Notes under the pieces: generated by a model
What the model saw: the letters and a program-made list of their open reading frames with translations, nothing else
Databases searched by the model: none
What the model was told of the DNA's origin: nothing
Part shown: in pieces, positions 47,823-59,936 of the stretch
How the letters are laid out: each line of letters opens with the position of its first letter
Numbering within the stretch: the stretch's first letter is position 1
From: Nematostella vectensis
Taxonomy: Eukaryota > Cnidaria > Anthozoa > Actiniaria > Edwardsiidae
Length of the DNA: 64,000 nt
Assembly: GCF_932526225.1 (NCBI RefSeq)
Contig: NC_064046.1
Coordinates: forward strand, 8,705,719 to 8,769,718
Direction: 5' to 3'
Made by a program: the position numbers and the translations under genes

Positions 47823-50800
47823 CTAGCAGTCTCTAGTCTGTGGAGTGCTTGGAAGGGATGCGGTCAGGTAGTGGTTGACTGAGGATGTGCACGCCATGTC
47901 GTCCTGAAGAAGGACATCGACCACCTTCTTCCACCTGTCAAAACTGATGCAAGAGCTCTGTTCCAGGGCAGAACAATCCTTGCCCCGTCTCAGATAGTGT
48001 GTCTTCCAGAATTCAAGAAGTCTCCTGCAGAAACAAAGACAGCACATTGAGCAAAAGAAAAATAGAAGAATCTACAAAAAAATCATCTCAAATTATTTTC
48101 ACAAAATACTGATTGAGCAAATTATTTCCCAGCTTTAGTGCAGTGTTTAAAATACCTACAGTGGCTTCTATTATATAAAGTTATTGCAATTATTTGAATA
48201 AAGGTCTAAATACCTCAAGTTCTTCATGATAAAGCCAGGGTTCTTGTGCAATTTCTCCTCCCGGACAAAGGCACTCAGGTACATGGGTAGGTGGCCTTGC
48301 TTGTATGCAAACATCAAGAAGACGAGTGTCGTGTTGAGACAGCTAACATTCTCCTGTCAACAGAAAGACATAAGATTAGTAAAGGAAAACAGCTCAGACA
48401 AGAGCAAAAAGGCTAATGATGTTGCTTTCACTGCAGATAATGTAATCGCAAGATTCCAAGATTTCTACATTTTAAAACTACCTAAATCCATGAAATCCAA
48501 CATAAGACAATAAGACTTTTTGTGTGTTATGAATACTGGTCAATTGTGGCCATGATGTTTACCTGAGTGAGAGTTGTGACGGTGATGGAGTTGATCAGCT
48601 TGTACAGAAGGTACATTCTCTGTTCCCAGTCATTGATGAGTGCACTCAGTCTACAAGCTTCAGTAGGGACACCTGTAAGTTGATAAAATAAAGATCAATA
48701 TACTTCAAAAAATGAGTCTTCAATTTTTTCACCCTTTATTTTAATCTCTGGAATCAAACATTCTTTCGCTCTAGTTTTTTAATCTCTGGAATCAAGAGGT
48801 GCTTGTTTCCATGACGAATTAATGACAAGATGTTTGTTTGCATGACAATCAAATGAGATGCTAAACATGATAGTGCTAGAAGACATCAAGTACTTACCAC
48901 CAAATGGTGATTCAAGGAAGTGTTCCTGGCTTAGTATCAGGCATCTGATCAGCATGTTGGAATCCACTACATTGGACGTCAATATTGACAGGAACTTTTC
49001 AAACTGCTTGTCAGTCACGACAGAGTTGAAGATCTTGAAGGCGACCTCATTGAACTTCATCAGCTCCCCAAGCAGGTCAAAGCTGCTCTGAAGGATCTCT
49101 TTGGGTTTGAGCTCAGGGCTAGTAATGTGCTCAACAAGATGCTAAAAAGATAATAGAGTCATTAGTTTTCCTTTTTAAGAAAAAGAGTGATACATAGGGT
49201 GAAGATTCAGTGTCAGATGATACACTTGTACTAAGAGAGAAGAATATAGAGATTAAGGGAATGAGTTTAAGAGGTTTTTATAGTCCTTTTCATACCTCTA
49301 GTAGACCTCTCTTAATTAGGAACAGCTGATCACCAATGGAAGACCGGCCACGTAAGAACCCCTCAATCGCTCGTGACAACCAGAACCTTAGCGCTGCCGT
49401 CGCTGGGGTCTTCACAAGCACCTCCAGGATCTTAGACAGCAGACCTTTCTCACCAGTGCAGCACCGCTTCCTTTGAACACAACAAGAGAAAATGGTAAGA
49501 TGAAAATGCTGAGAATGTTTTGTGTGAGGTCTTGGAACTGGATAGCCTAGTTACTGTAAGGTTTCACATGGTGCATCAGTTATACTTGATCTAGAGCACG
49601 TCATTTATATTACAGTACTTTACTTACTTGTTGATTGCTAAGAGATTACTAGGGACTTCTCTGTCATTTTGTCCTACAAAATCAAAAAGCAGCAGTTAAA
49701 AAAAATGTTACAAAACATATTCAGGCAAGTCTTCACCTCTCCATGATTTTATTTTTGTTGTTGTACACTGAAAAATGAAAACTTCACTTACTGTAGATGT
49801 CAATCAGCTCATCAACTTCACGTGGGGACAAGAGGAGGTGCTTGTTCTCATGACGATCACAGAAGCTGTGGACTAGTCTTAGGAACTGGATTTTCAGTGC
49901 TGTTTCCTGAGTTAAAAAATAGAAGTTAGGATGTTTTAGATTTATTGGTTTCACTTCACTTCTCACTGCTGCATTTGAGATCACTTTTCATTCACTATCT
50001 TTCTACCAAGTTGTGCTTCAAACATGAACTAATTCTTATTACAGATGCAATATATGATGACTTTTCCTTTATTATCCCTCCATCATACTGTGTGATAAAC
50101 AAGAGCTAATTCGTTTAGGTTACTTACAGGAGTGCACTCATGATCTCCTTCAATCTCCATCAGACCTCTGTTTGCATTTGTATGTTGCCATATGATGTTG
50201 TCGAACAGCTCACACATGCCAGGGATCAGTCGCAGCTCTGAGAGTTTAGACTGAACTGTCTGCTTGTGTTTTCCCGTCAAGAAAAGGCAGAGGACGTAGA
50301 ATACTTCAACTTTGTACATGACCTCATGCATCAATTTGAGAGAGCGAGACAGTGAAGGCATTGCATGCTCATCAATTTCTGTGGAAAAAAAACCACCATG
50401 AATATCAGTCTGCAATATCTCTGTTTGATATAACTTAGATTTTCCTGCCAAAGTTGTTCAAAAAAGCTATATTAATCCTATAGATACTAGAGTTGCTCGA
50501 GTCAAGATCATGCTTTGCTTCCAAGCCTAATCTAGGTGTTACTATAATAAAAATACCTTCATTACCAAGCATATCCTCAAGAAACGCATGAAATCCAAGC
50601 CATTCCATTAAACCATCACGACCATTCCCGAACATTGATGGCCAAACAGGAGCATCAGCTGAATCAAATAAAATATGAAGTCTATTACAAAAAGGATAAA
50701 CTCTAAATAACTACAAACATAAGATTTATTGAACACTTACATAAACTTCTACACGCCAGCTTTACTAGTCTTGCAAGAAATTCAGGGATTCTGATAAGGC

Positions 50801-53135
50801 TTTCTATAAATACAACAAGATGGGTTTAGGATGTATTTGAGTGAGATATCTTGAGGCTGTTTGGGAAATAAATTTGTGTTTAGTTCAGATGACATGATTG
50901 GGAGTTTACCTTGGTTACTATCAGCTAATTCTTTCTGGTCCTGTCCTTTCCTTTCTTGTTCATCTTGAGCTAATACTAAAGTGGCAAACAATGAGTTTAA
51001 TTAACAACATATTAAGACCAAGGCACATCAGGCGTATGGATCTCTTGGGAACCATATCTATAGTGTTACTGTATGATACATTGTATTACACATGTTTTGT
51101 GATCGGTTTAAAGACATTGAATTTCTTACATGTGCTTCTGTCTTCAACTGCCTCCATATCTGTCAAGGTGAATGATAACACCCGGCAGAAATTGGCGAGT
51201 CTTCCATATTCTAATGTTGAAATAAGTTGTTTCAGGTTTCCTGAAACAAAATAACAAAATAAAAGAGTGAAACCAGGTCTTTTTTTCTCAAGTATAACAC
51301 ATTTAGCCAATTCAGTTTCCACATAACAATGCATGCAAGTTAATAAAACTAAAAAACATACCTATAGATTCTAAATCAATTAATTCCTTCTTTGCGGCTA
51401 AGATATCCTCAAGAACAGAAGCAGCATTCCTACAAATGACAAAAGAGTAGTATTAAGAGCTAATCTAAGCTTAAGTATTGGGATTTGCAAACAGAGGGAT
51501 TTATCATCATCAACATCATTACCATCATCATCATCACTACCACCAACATTATCATTGTTACCCCTATTGACAAATACTCACATAAAAGTCCTCTGTTGTT
51601 GTAGAAAAGTGAATAAATGGGTGATCAGTTCATTCTTCTTGGCCAATGCAGCAGCGATACCATCAACAGTAAGGCACAGATTATGAAGAATTTCTAAGCA
51701 AGTCGCACGGAGCAAGTCAACCTGAACAGGTGCCACTATTGAAAAAGATTATAAAATCATAAGAATGACTGGCAATTGAGAACATCTTATTTGAAATTGT
51801 AAACATTGTCACTCTTGCATCTCAATTTCGTCTTTTTTGAACACTCAGTGGAAACTCACCATTAACTGTTCGGCCTCTGGATTTTGTAGAAGAATTAGCA
51901 GGGTGAAATAACAAACTTATGAGCATCTGGGAAAAATTAAGAGTAGAGAAAATTAAAACAAGGTCACAAAATAAAATACAACAGTGCATGTCGGTCGCTA
52001 CAGTGTAGTCGGACATAATGTTAATAGCAAGTTTAAATTTCCCTGTTAAACAATTCTGATTTTAGGAGATTTGTAATTTCCATGTGTATATTCGAACGCA
52101 TTCCATTAAAGAACACATTTATAGTGAGTGGTGTACATAGCACGTGACGTACTACTACAAAAACTATAAAGTTGTTGTAAAATTATAGGTCTGCAACAAT
52201 AATAATATTGAATGCACTGGTAAAATCCGAAGCTTATATAATCCTCAGTGAAAGTCAGGATTGGAAGTCACAATTATGATTACCTATGTAATTACAAAAG
52301 TTGTTTTTATCCCCTCCCGATCAATTAGTAAGTCGGGCCTTAACATCAGTTGTCTGGCACCACGCGAGCAAACAAACTAAATGAAATATATTGCTGAAAC
52401 TTTGCAAAAACTTCGATAGGAGAGACTTATTTTCTGTGACGATGTTGAAAAACATGGTATTATCGACATCAGCTGAGTTCTATCGTGTGTTTTGTTTATG
52501 AATGTTTGCAAGTACCTCGACTCCTCCAAACAAATTGACAATCTTCCCAGCCTTGAATTTTTCGTTTTCTAACTTCATGCTTGGAAAATTGCATTCCGGA
52601 CCTGGAGGGATTCCTTCTTGATTCAGCGATTCACACAATTCCTGCGATGAAGCAAAATATGACATGAATATTAACTAGGGGAGACGTCTGGCCTTTCTAT
52701 GACACACTTTCGAACCATTCACTCGAAATAACTTTTCACCAAAAGGAAGAAGCAGTCGAAATGTTATATAATCCCTCCAGGATAAAATTAGTCATGTAAC
52801 ATGTCCCATTCCAAAGTGTAATGATTCTAACCTCGAGCAATTTTGTACAGCGAGGAACGTTCAATCGATCTCCCGAACGAATCTGTCTCTGGATTTTCCT
52901 GAGCAAAGAGGGAACGCCATCCAGTCTTAGTCGACGATCTGTCTCCTCGACGAACGCATCAGGCAGCTAGGAAAATAAAGAAAACATCAGCAACATTATA
53001 GCTGAGGAAATCAAAACTATATTCGGTCGTAAGAACTTTACAGACCTGAAATACTCTCATGGAAGAGCCGGATACTCTGGACTGCATGATCTGGCTCGCC
53101 AAATTCTTATCACAAGAACGATTCCTTACGGCCAT
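47823..53135 (-). CDS. TRPC4AP: Trp4-associated protein (TRPC4AP/TRUSS) homologue
   Basis: Eighteen exons: 53135-53046, 52966-52832, 52641-52516, 51926-51860, 51735-51582, 51429-51362, 51240-51130, 50975-50910, 50803-50741, 50658-50557, 50378-50128, 49906-49792, 49673-49628, 49470-49296, 49141-48898, 48672-48563, 48353-48214, 48024-47823. The phases join into 754 aa (human 797). In vertebrates it is a DDB1-CUL4 substrate adaptor (MYC turnover) and a scaffold for TRPC channels and TNFR1 signalling. It is an ARM-like helical protein. Sequences that place it in the family include IVNLFGGVE, LKLMHEVMYKVEVFYVLCLF, LKIQFLRLVHSFCDRHENKH, GDQLFLIKRGLLE, VVDSNMLIRCLILS, ENVSCLNTTLVFLM and, near the end, LLEFWKTHYLRRGKDCS with SSCISFDRWKK. 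Most introns are short (about 100-500 bp) and free of the large arrays seen in COG4. Confidence 0.95.
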
Positions 53136-53431
53136 GTTTGATCCAAATTACCAAAAAAACTTTCGAACTTATCGTAAATTTTGAGTTATCTTAAATTACT
53201 CGTGAGATCGCTGTGACTAGCACGGAGATTTCAGTAAGAACTGATTGCTTCTTCCAGCCTCCATTCTAACCTTATATATCCCCGCGGTGAATAAATTTCG
53301 CTATGACAATGTCCCTCCCGCTTTCGGCACGCGACCAATTGCCGACGCCGATAGAAATAAGCCGCAGCAACGCTCCAATGGAAACCGCCGTACTATCCAG
53401 TGTCTGTGTGTTCGTTCAAGCGCTATCGGCA

Positions 53432-53644
53432 ATGGCCGACGGTGGTGCTAATTCGATCAACTTCACAACCCCTTTTGAGCCAAAATTCCTATGGGAAAGA
53501 ACACCGACACAGAGTCGACTTATTTCCTTACAGACAATAACACTTTTCCCAGGTTCCATCCACAGAAATGGGACTGTATTTGTCGAGTTTTTGGTTAGAA
53601 AACTTCTGAACCACCATTTTGTCCAGGGAGTCTTCCCAGAGTAA
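53432..53644 (+). CDS. Small hypothetical ORF divergent from TRPC4AP
   Basis: A 70-aa ORF from the ATG in 'gcaATGGCCGACG' to the stop at 53642-53644; an in-frame ATG exists upstream at 53303. It is about 300 bp from the TRPC4AP start in a CpG-containing region, with AATAAA at about 53653. The sequence (FEPKFLWERTPTQSRLISLQ ... NGTVFVEFLVRK) looks like real protein composition but I do not recognise it. It could be the first exon of a gene, a degraded copy, or chance. Confidence 0.3.
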   Translation: MADGGANSINFTTPFEPKFLWERTPTQSRLISLQTITLFPGSIHRNGTVFVEFLVRKLLNHHFVQGVFPE

Positions 53645-54394
53645 TTGGTATCAATAAAAGAAATAATTAAAGTCTATGATTACAGTATATGTCTTAATGT
53701 GGGTCCCAATATATTTTTTTATATCAGTGCGAGAACGGGCTATTTGACTAGCACTCCCTTATTAGAACAATATATGAGGTGATAAAAAAGCGGCAGAAAA
53801 ACATGTCCAAAAACACCACATACAGACCGTATTCATTAAAAAAAAGTTTTAATCTAGTAAAGGATAATGTATAAAAGGATAATCAGGGATTTAGTAAATC
53901 GCAAGCAGAGCCAAATAAGAAGACACGTTCTCACACTTTCGATCCTGGAATATGCATGTCTGGCCATGTCTGCCTGAGTGTAACTCGATTTCCGGCATTT
54001 CATTCCAGGCTTTTGTGTGGTAGTGTTAGTTCGACACAAAAAGTTTGCACAATTAGATTTACTAAACGGCAATCACTGCTGGTGCAACATTTATATAATC
54101 CGGATTCAGGTTGTCTAAATGGGAGGTGGATGATCGCCGGATAGACGGCTTATAACTGATCCAGTGGTTCTTGGTAGGTCACTAGAGGTATCTTACAATA
54201 CTTCACGCTGATAATTGGATTTGTCGCGTCAGCAAAATCAAGCAGGCGAAGGAAGTACCTTCCGTCCCTTAGACATTTAAATTGTCTTCAAACAAAGAGA
54301 CTCAGATAGAAAGATATCCACCCCCCCCCCCCCCCTATATTCGCCCCTGCCTGGGATTAGATTCAGCAATGGAATCACACAAACTAGGCCGTAG

Positions 54395-54560
54395 CAGGCC
54401 TCGAAATATTGGGGGGGGGGCGGGCACAATACAGAAACATTAAGACACTATGGGAGGGGGCATAGCCACGCCCCTACTGGTCATTTCCTTATAATTTTTC
54501 AAAATATTGTGTGTGTGTGTGGGGGGGGGGGGGGGGGGGGGGGGGGGCTACGGCCCTGCT
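54395..54560. mobile_element. MITE family C copy with internal poly-G tract
   Basis: 'cacaatacagaaacattaag' and 'cacgcccctactggtcattt' match 43081-43255. A GT/poly-G run (about 27 G) follows 'aaaatattg' at the same internal position. Intergenic. Confidence 0.65.
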
Positions 54561-55112
54561 TTAGCATCGTAAGGCGATAGCTACTCCGAGACAAAAGTTT
54601 TTACAATTACTTTCTAAATATTTCCTGGTGAATAAAACCCTATCCGGTGATGGTTCAGCAATGCCGGTAGTTGGGCAAACAAATCACACTATGCTCTATA
54701 GTGTCGGAAGCGTAATACCATACCACAGTAGTCAAGACTAAAGGGATTTGTGTTTCATCGAGTTTTTTTTTCAGTTTTCGCTAAAAAGCCAGCCCAAATG
54801 TCGCCGAACACATGTTAATGTATCGCCCAGAATTTAGGCATACACCAGAAATACTCCGCCATGTGTTAAATCTGATTTATCTCCGTAAGACATACCTACC
54901 TGATATTGTTTTACAAAGACATGTTAGACCGATCACCTGCAAAGTTATTTGCGCTAGTTGTTTAAATTTATGTTTAAACACCACGTTTAAGGAGTCAGGC
55001 GTCGCCAATGTATATGTGAAAGGCCTTGAAAAAATATACGTTTTTTGTGTTTGTTATTTTTATGCACACATCGTCGTGCGAGAAATTACAAATGCAAATG
55101 CACACACATATA

Positions 55113-55990
55113 CAGTCGATTGACAAAAGGTTGTCCTCAACCGGCTTCGCGACTACGCGACAAGCCCGCATGTAAGCATGGGTAAAGACCACTGGAGCGT
55201 CTAGCTGCATATATTAGCCAACGCATAACTTCAGTCTTACCGTACAGTACTACTAGACTCAAAACGTTTTTTACCACCGGTGACAACCACTCGTGACAAA
55301 ACCACTGGTGACAAAACCACTGGTGACAAAACCACTGGTGACAAAACCACTGGTGACAAAACCACTGGTGACAAAACCACTGGTGACAAAACCACTGGTG
55401 ACAAAACCACTGGTGACAAAACCACTGGTGACAAAACCACTGGTGACAAAACCACTGGTGACAACCACTCGTGACAAAACCACTCGTGACAAAACCACTG
55501 GTGACAATCACTCGTGACAAAACCACTGGTGACAACCACTGGTGACAAAACCACTGGTGACAACCACTGGTGACAACCACTGGTGACAACCACTGGTGAC
55601 AACCACTGGTGACAACCACTCGTGACAACCACTCGTGACAACCACTCGTGACAACCACTCGTGACAAAACCTCTCGTGTGACCAGTATCACTCAGCAATT
55701 GGTTTCATATTTTCGCCTCGAATATTGTAGATTTGAACAATCCAAAACTACCTAAATGATACCTTTCCTGAGATAAAAATCCTGCTTATTTCATCCAATG
55801 GTTTGTTCAGAAAGTATCGTTATTCTGAAGCGATTTTCTTAATGAGCGGCGTTTACTGCACAGCGATTGACTATGATGATATTGGCTAATATATGCAGAT
55901 AAGCGCTTCAGTGGTCTTTACCCATGCTTACATGCGGGCTTGTCGCGTAGTCGTACAGCCGGTTGAGGACAACCTTTTGTCAATCGACTG
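55113..55990. mobile_element. Tc1/mariner-like non-autonomous element with ~100-bp inverted repeats
   Basis: It begins TA|CAGTCGATTGACAAAAGG and ends, inverted, with TCAATCGACTG|TA, the CAGT ends and TA duplication of Tc1-type elements. The inverted repeats run about 100 bp (55113-55213 and 55890-55990), sharing 'acatgcgggcttgtcgcgta'. No transposase is present; the interior is largely a minisatellite. Confidence 0.8.
55276..55668. repeat. 14-17-bp minisatellite inside the TIR element
   Basis: About 26 copies of 'accactggtgacaaa' with variants (CTCGTGA; shorter ACAACC units). The long ORFs in several frames are artefacts. Confidence 0.93.
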
Positions 55991-56110
55991 TATGCCAGCC
56001 TAGTCCAAGGCGTTCTTATCGGGTTTCCTGTGGTTGGGTTTCCTGTGGATGGTAAGAGTTGTGACGTCACAGGAAACCATCTCCCCGAACGCCTAGTGAA
56101 ATTCGCCAAA
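55988..56110. mobile_element. Repeat family D copy (paired with 57799-57960)
   Basis: 'cagcctagtccaaggcgttc', 'gggtttcctgtg' and 'agtgaaattcgccaaa' recur in the opposite orientation at 57799-57960. Non-coding. The interval 56160-57795 between them holds only a 21-bp triplet repeat ('ttccacctttgtcctcatg', 56517-56576) and nothing else I can support. Confidence 0.5.
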
Positions 56111-57798
56111 TCCATAATGGCGACCAGAGAATAGCGAATATTATACTGCAGGGAAATCAACCTTATGCAAAAGTAGCAAACGAAGTAATACGTTCAAAGA
56201 CGCTTGTATTTTATGGGTTGGCTTGGCTGTTTTGCCTCGAAGATTCGATGAGATGTTTGGAGGAGTTTGTTCCACGCATAACCTCACACATGCTCATATT
56301 GGTCATCTTTTATAATTTCTCAGCGGTGTTCAGAACGAACTGACACTCTTGGTAATGACTTATTTTAGCTGTTTTAATGTCAAATTTAGTTTCAAATGTT
56401 ATACTTAAATTTTTAGTTTGTTGGCGATGATAATTTTTTCTATGAAAGAAATAAGCAAATAGAAACACTGCAGCTTTTGTTTTGTTTTTAACTGTAATTG
56501 TTTTTCGGAATGTTCAGTTCCACCTTGTCCTCATGTTCCACCTTTGTCCTCATGTTCCACCTTTGTCCTCAATAGCTAGTTGATAATCTTATCCGGGTGT
56601 TGTTTTAGCAATGAAGTGTTAGTATTTGAAGCCTTTTCAAATGGCATCCCAGCTTCTTTCAAAGGGAACAACCTTTGGTCTGAAAAAAATAAAACTATTT
56701 GATATTTTTTACTCAAAAAGTTTGTTTAAGTCTTCTGAAGGGGACTGAATTTGTATTTTATTTTCATTGTTGCCACTAAATTTACCCTTAAAAATCACTC
56801 CAGTATATCCCAAGTTGCCCTTAGCTTTAACAGATCAGATGATTGTATAAAGGCTTTTATTAGACAATTTTTGTGTCCCTCCTATAATCTCACAGAGAGC
56901 TGCATGTGCTGGTAGCGATAGAAAGAAATAGTAAATGGCCAAAATATTAGTTTCTGGTAGGAATAGATGGGACACAATGATGACATTTCAATTAGTTTAT
57001 GTTATGCGAGAGTTGAAAACTTTACTAAAGAATAATGTTATCAAGCAAGTAAGCAGACCTGTAGCTAGGTGAAGAAGAGGAATTTGGTCAAACTAACCCA
57101 CTTAACTGGGAGTTGTGTTCAAATGAAAGATAAATTAGTATCACTGTAGGCTAAGGGGAACTGGGATACCTAGGTAGTACCACTGCAACAGAACAAACCT
57201 GAGAGAAAAATGGTTTGCTGAAAAGTTAAACTTAACCCCTAAAAAAATCTGGCTATAATGGCCCATGATTTTCAAAATACATCCCACCAGGCTAATGTTT
57301 TTCAACAGCTACTCTTGTAAAACAATGAGCCCCCCACCTTCCCCACCCCAAATAAAAAAAAAATGAAATAAAAAACATCCATTATGCAAACGTCCCTGTA
57401 ATGAATAAACTGCTCAAGTGGCTTCGGAGACCTAACAAAAATCTCATTAGACACATTCGTTTAGTATTCTACAGGATTGATCAAAGGATTCTATATGCTG
57501 GCTGCATATGGCTGCATAAAATCAAAACACGATGGATTTCGATTCTTGACTTCTCCACATTTATTAAAATAACTTTAGTTATACACGGAAATATAACTCG
57601 CAAAGAAGTAAAAAGAAATACAAATGAGAACAACTTAGCTGTAACAAGAGGAAAGTGGCATGGAACCCTCCAAATGTGTAGAGGATGCTTTCCTTTCTCG
57701 GGAAACAAGCCCTAAGTCGTGAAATGACGAATATCTAAGCCGTGAGGTCGATGCGTAGGCAAGGTAAAAATCAGGGACCGTTTTGAGAAATCAGGGAC

Positions 57799-57823
57799 TT
57801 TTGGCGAATTTCACTCGTTCTGT

Positions 57824-57880
<57 letters not shown>

Positions 57881-57960
57881 AGGGGAGCTCGTTCCAGCCC
57901 CCAGGCTACCAGCACAGGAAACCGGGTAAGAACGCCTGGGACTAGGCTGGACTGTATGCA
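57799..57960 (-). mobile_element. Repeat family D copy with 57-base poly-G tract
   Basis: The inverse of 55988-56110, with a G-run at about 57824-57879. The poly-Pro ORF on the minus strand is only the G-run. From 57960 to 59930 I see no supported gene; 58320-58620 is CpG-richer and could be an isolated promoter or exon. Confidence 0.5.
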
Positions 57961-59936
57961 TCGCCTGGCTTGTTTCCACGATCAGCATCTCGTCGTGTTC
58001 TCGTTTGATCGAACTGATTCCTGGTGGAAATATCAGAAATGCAATAAACATATATGGAAAGATATGACGAAAAAAACGAATATGATGTAAGGTTTCGTGT
58101 GTATATCTGTATACCTGTCTTTCTATATAAGTCATTTTCACTAGATGACGATTTGGTCTTCTTGTTGGACAAGAATGATCGCCTATGAGATCGAAATTGC
58201 GCCGTGTTTTATGGCAATAATTCTTGTTTTATTTTCAGGGAATTCTTTAAAATGTTACTTTAATACTTCTTATACAATATTTTTGATTGGTCAATAAGCA
58301 TTCTCGAATTTTTTTTTCTGTTTTTGCGGCGTAAGGCACAACGGAGGGCAAACCAAGGGTCGCAAACCAACTCGCGGCGGCCTTTCTATCATGACAACAA
58401 AAGTGCGGAACATGCCGACCAGTCAGACAAAAGTACCCGAACGCCGCGATTGCCTGCAAACAATACTGCGCATGAGCAACAATGGAATACGGTATTCAAC
58501 GCTCGCCGGCCATTTTCAGAAGTCTTTTATTGCGCCGGCGCAGAACAAAAGGCGGGAAAAACAGTCATGGGATTGAATTCGCCGTCTTCAACCTTGTAGA
58601 GCTTCAAATCAACTAACCTTAGACGTAGCGTTGTTTTAATCCATTTTGTCTCTTATTACAACTCTATGCGCGTCTGTTGCGTATCTGCTTGCCAGTGAAC
58701 TCCGAGCTTAACTAGATTTTTCGACAACCACTTAAAAAGTCAAATGAGAATCTACCGAAGTACACCTGAATAACCATAAGTCCTTTTAATATAGGTGGAG
58801 GCCTAAAGCTGAAAAAGGCGAAGGAACGCCCATTGTTTGTTTTTTTCATTCTCAAAAAAAGATCTTAGTGCGTTTTTGTTAAACAGTTTGGGCTATTTTC
58901 TGGAAAAATGCTTAATGTGAGCAGTGGCCCTGTTAACCGCTAATCTGTCAGCCTAGTAAAAACCAACTGCAAGGCGACTTTTGTACTGGTAAATGAAGTA
59001 TCTTTGCATTAAAATGGTAGCTTCAAGATTTTATCGCCTGTCTTCCAAAATTAGAAGAAAACAATAACAAGGTTGTGGCTGGCTAAGCCTCTTTACTTGA
59101 AAGTCAGTCAAGAATTCAAACCTGGGCACCAGCATGGGGGGGGGGGGGGGGCAGTGCAAGTACCACAGGCTAACCGTGTTTTTTTAAATGCTTCATCTAG
59201 AAATTGTATGGAGGTACTGAAGTTATCAGAACAACGACACAGATAAGACTCCAAAGGTGCACCTTTATTACACTTTTTTTTTTTCAATATGCAAACTTCG
59301 ACTGGTCGGCGCTTTGACCCTATACTTTGTCCGGTAATAAATACACTTTGAAAAGCTTAATCTGACTGGAAGTAAAATGTTCACCGATGGGTATGTGTAC
59401 TGATGTATGTTGTTCTTGGTTGCCGTTCCTGGGTTTACCACTTTTGGCGAGTTTTCAAGGGCTTTGCGAAGCCTAACATCATCAATAGCAACAACGAAAG
59501 AAAAGCCAATGACATTCAACGGCCAAGATGTCATTTCACCACCTGATCTGATCACGGGCGATAGGATAGCCCCAGTCTTAACGAGGTTTGTGGCTGTTTA
59601 AAGGGTTTCTAAGGGTTCTTCAAAGATCGGAGGGTATATTAGGATCATTTTAAAGGTGAGAAAAGTGTAAACTGGCTCAGGTTTAGCGGGTATCAATAGT
59701 TCACTAGATGAACACAAATAACGATTCTGATTGAATTTAAATTTTCAAATACAGATAATTTTATAAAGACTGGGACTATCCTAGCGTCCGTGGTCGTGGG
59801 TCGAGTTTCGGCTGAATGTATGGGACAACCCTCTTCTATGCAGGCGTTTACACTATGTATACTATTTAGAGTTGTCTCAGTAGCGTATAAATTACTTTGC
59901 TTGATTTCCCCGCCATCTTCCCCGTAGGTTCTGCCA

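Noticed and set aside
55137..55698. Repeat ORFs rich in Val/Ser/Cys or Thr/Lys/Asp
   Set aside because: Open frames across the 14-17-bp minisatellite in the Tc1-like element.
57791..58141. Poly-Pro protein
   Set aside because: Comes from a 57-base G-run within repeat family D.
58324..58599. 91-aa ORF in CpG-richer DNA
   Set aside because: Low-information composition, overlapping ORFs in other frames, and no recognisable domain; could be promoter DNA.
59268..59601. Overlapping 95-aa (minus) and 64-aa (plus) ORFs
   Set aside because: No family recognised, no splice context, beside A/T-rich repeat-like sequence; too weak to call.
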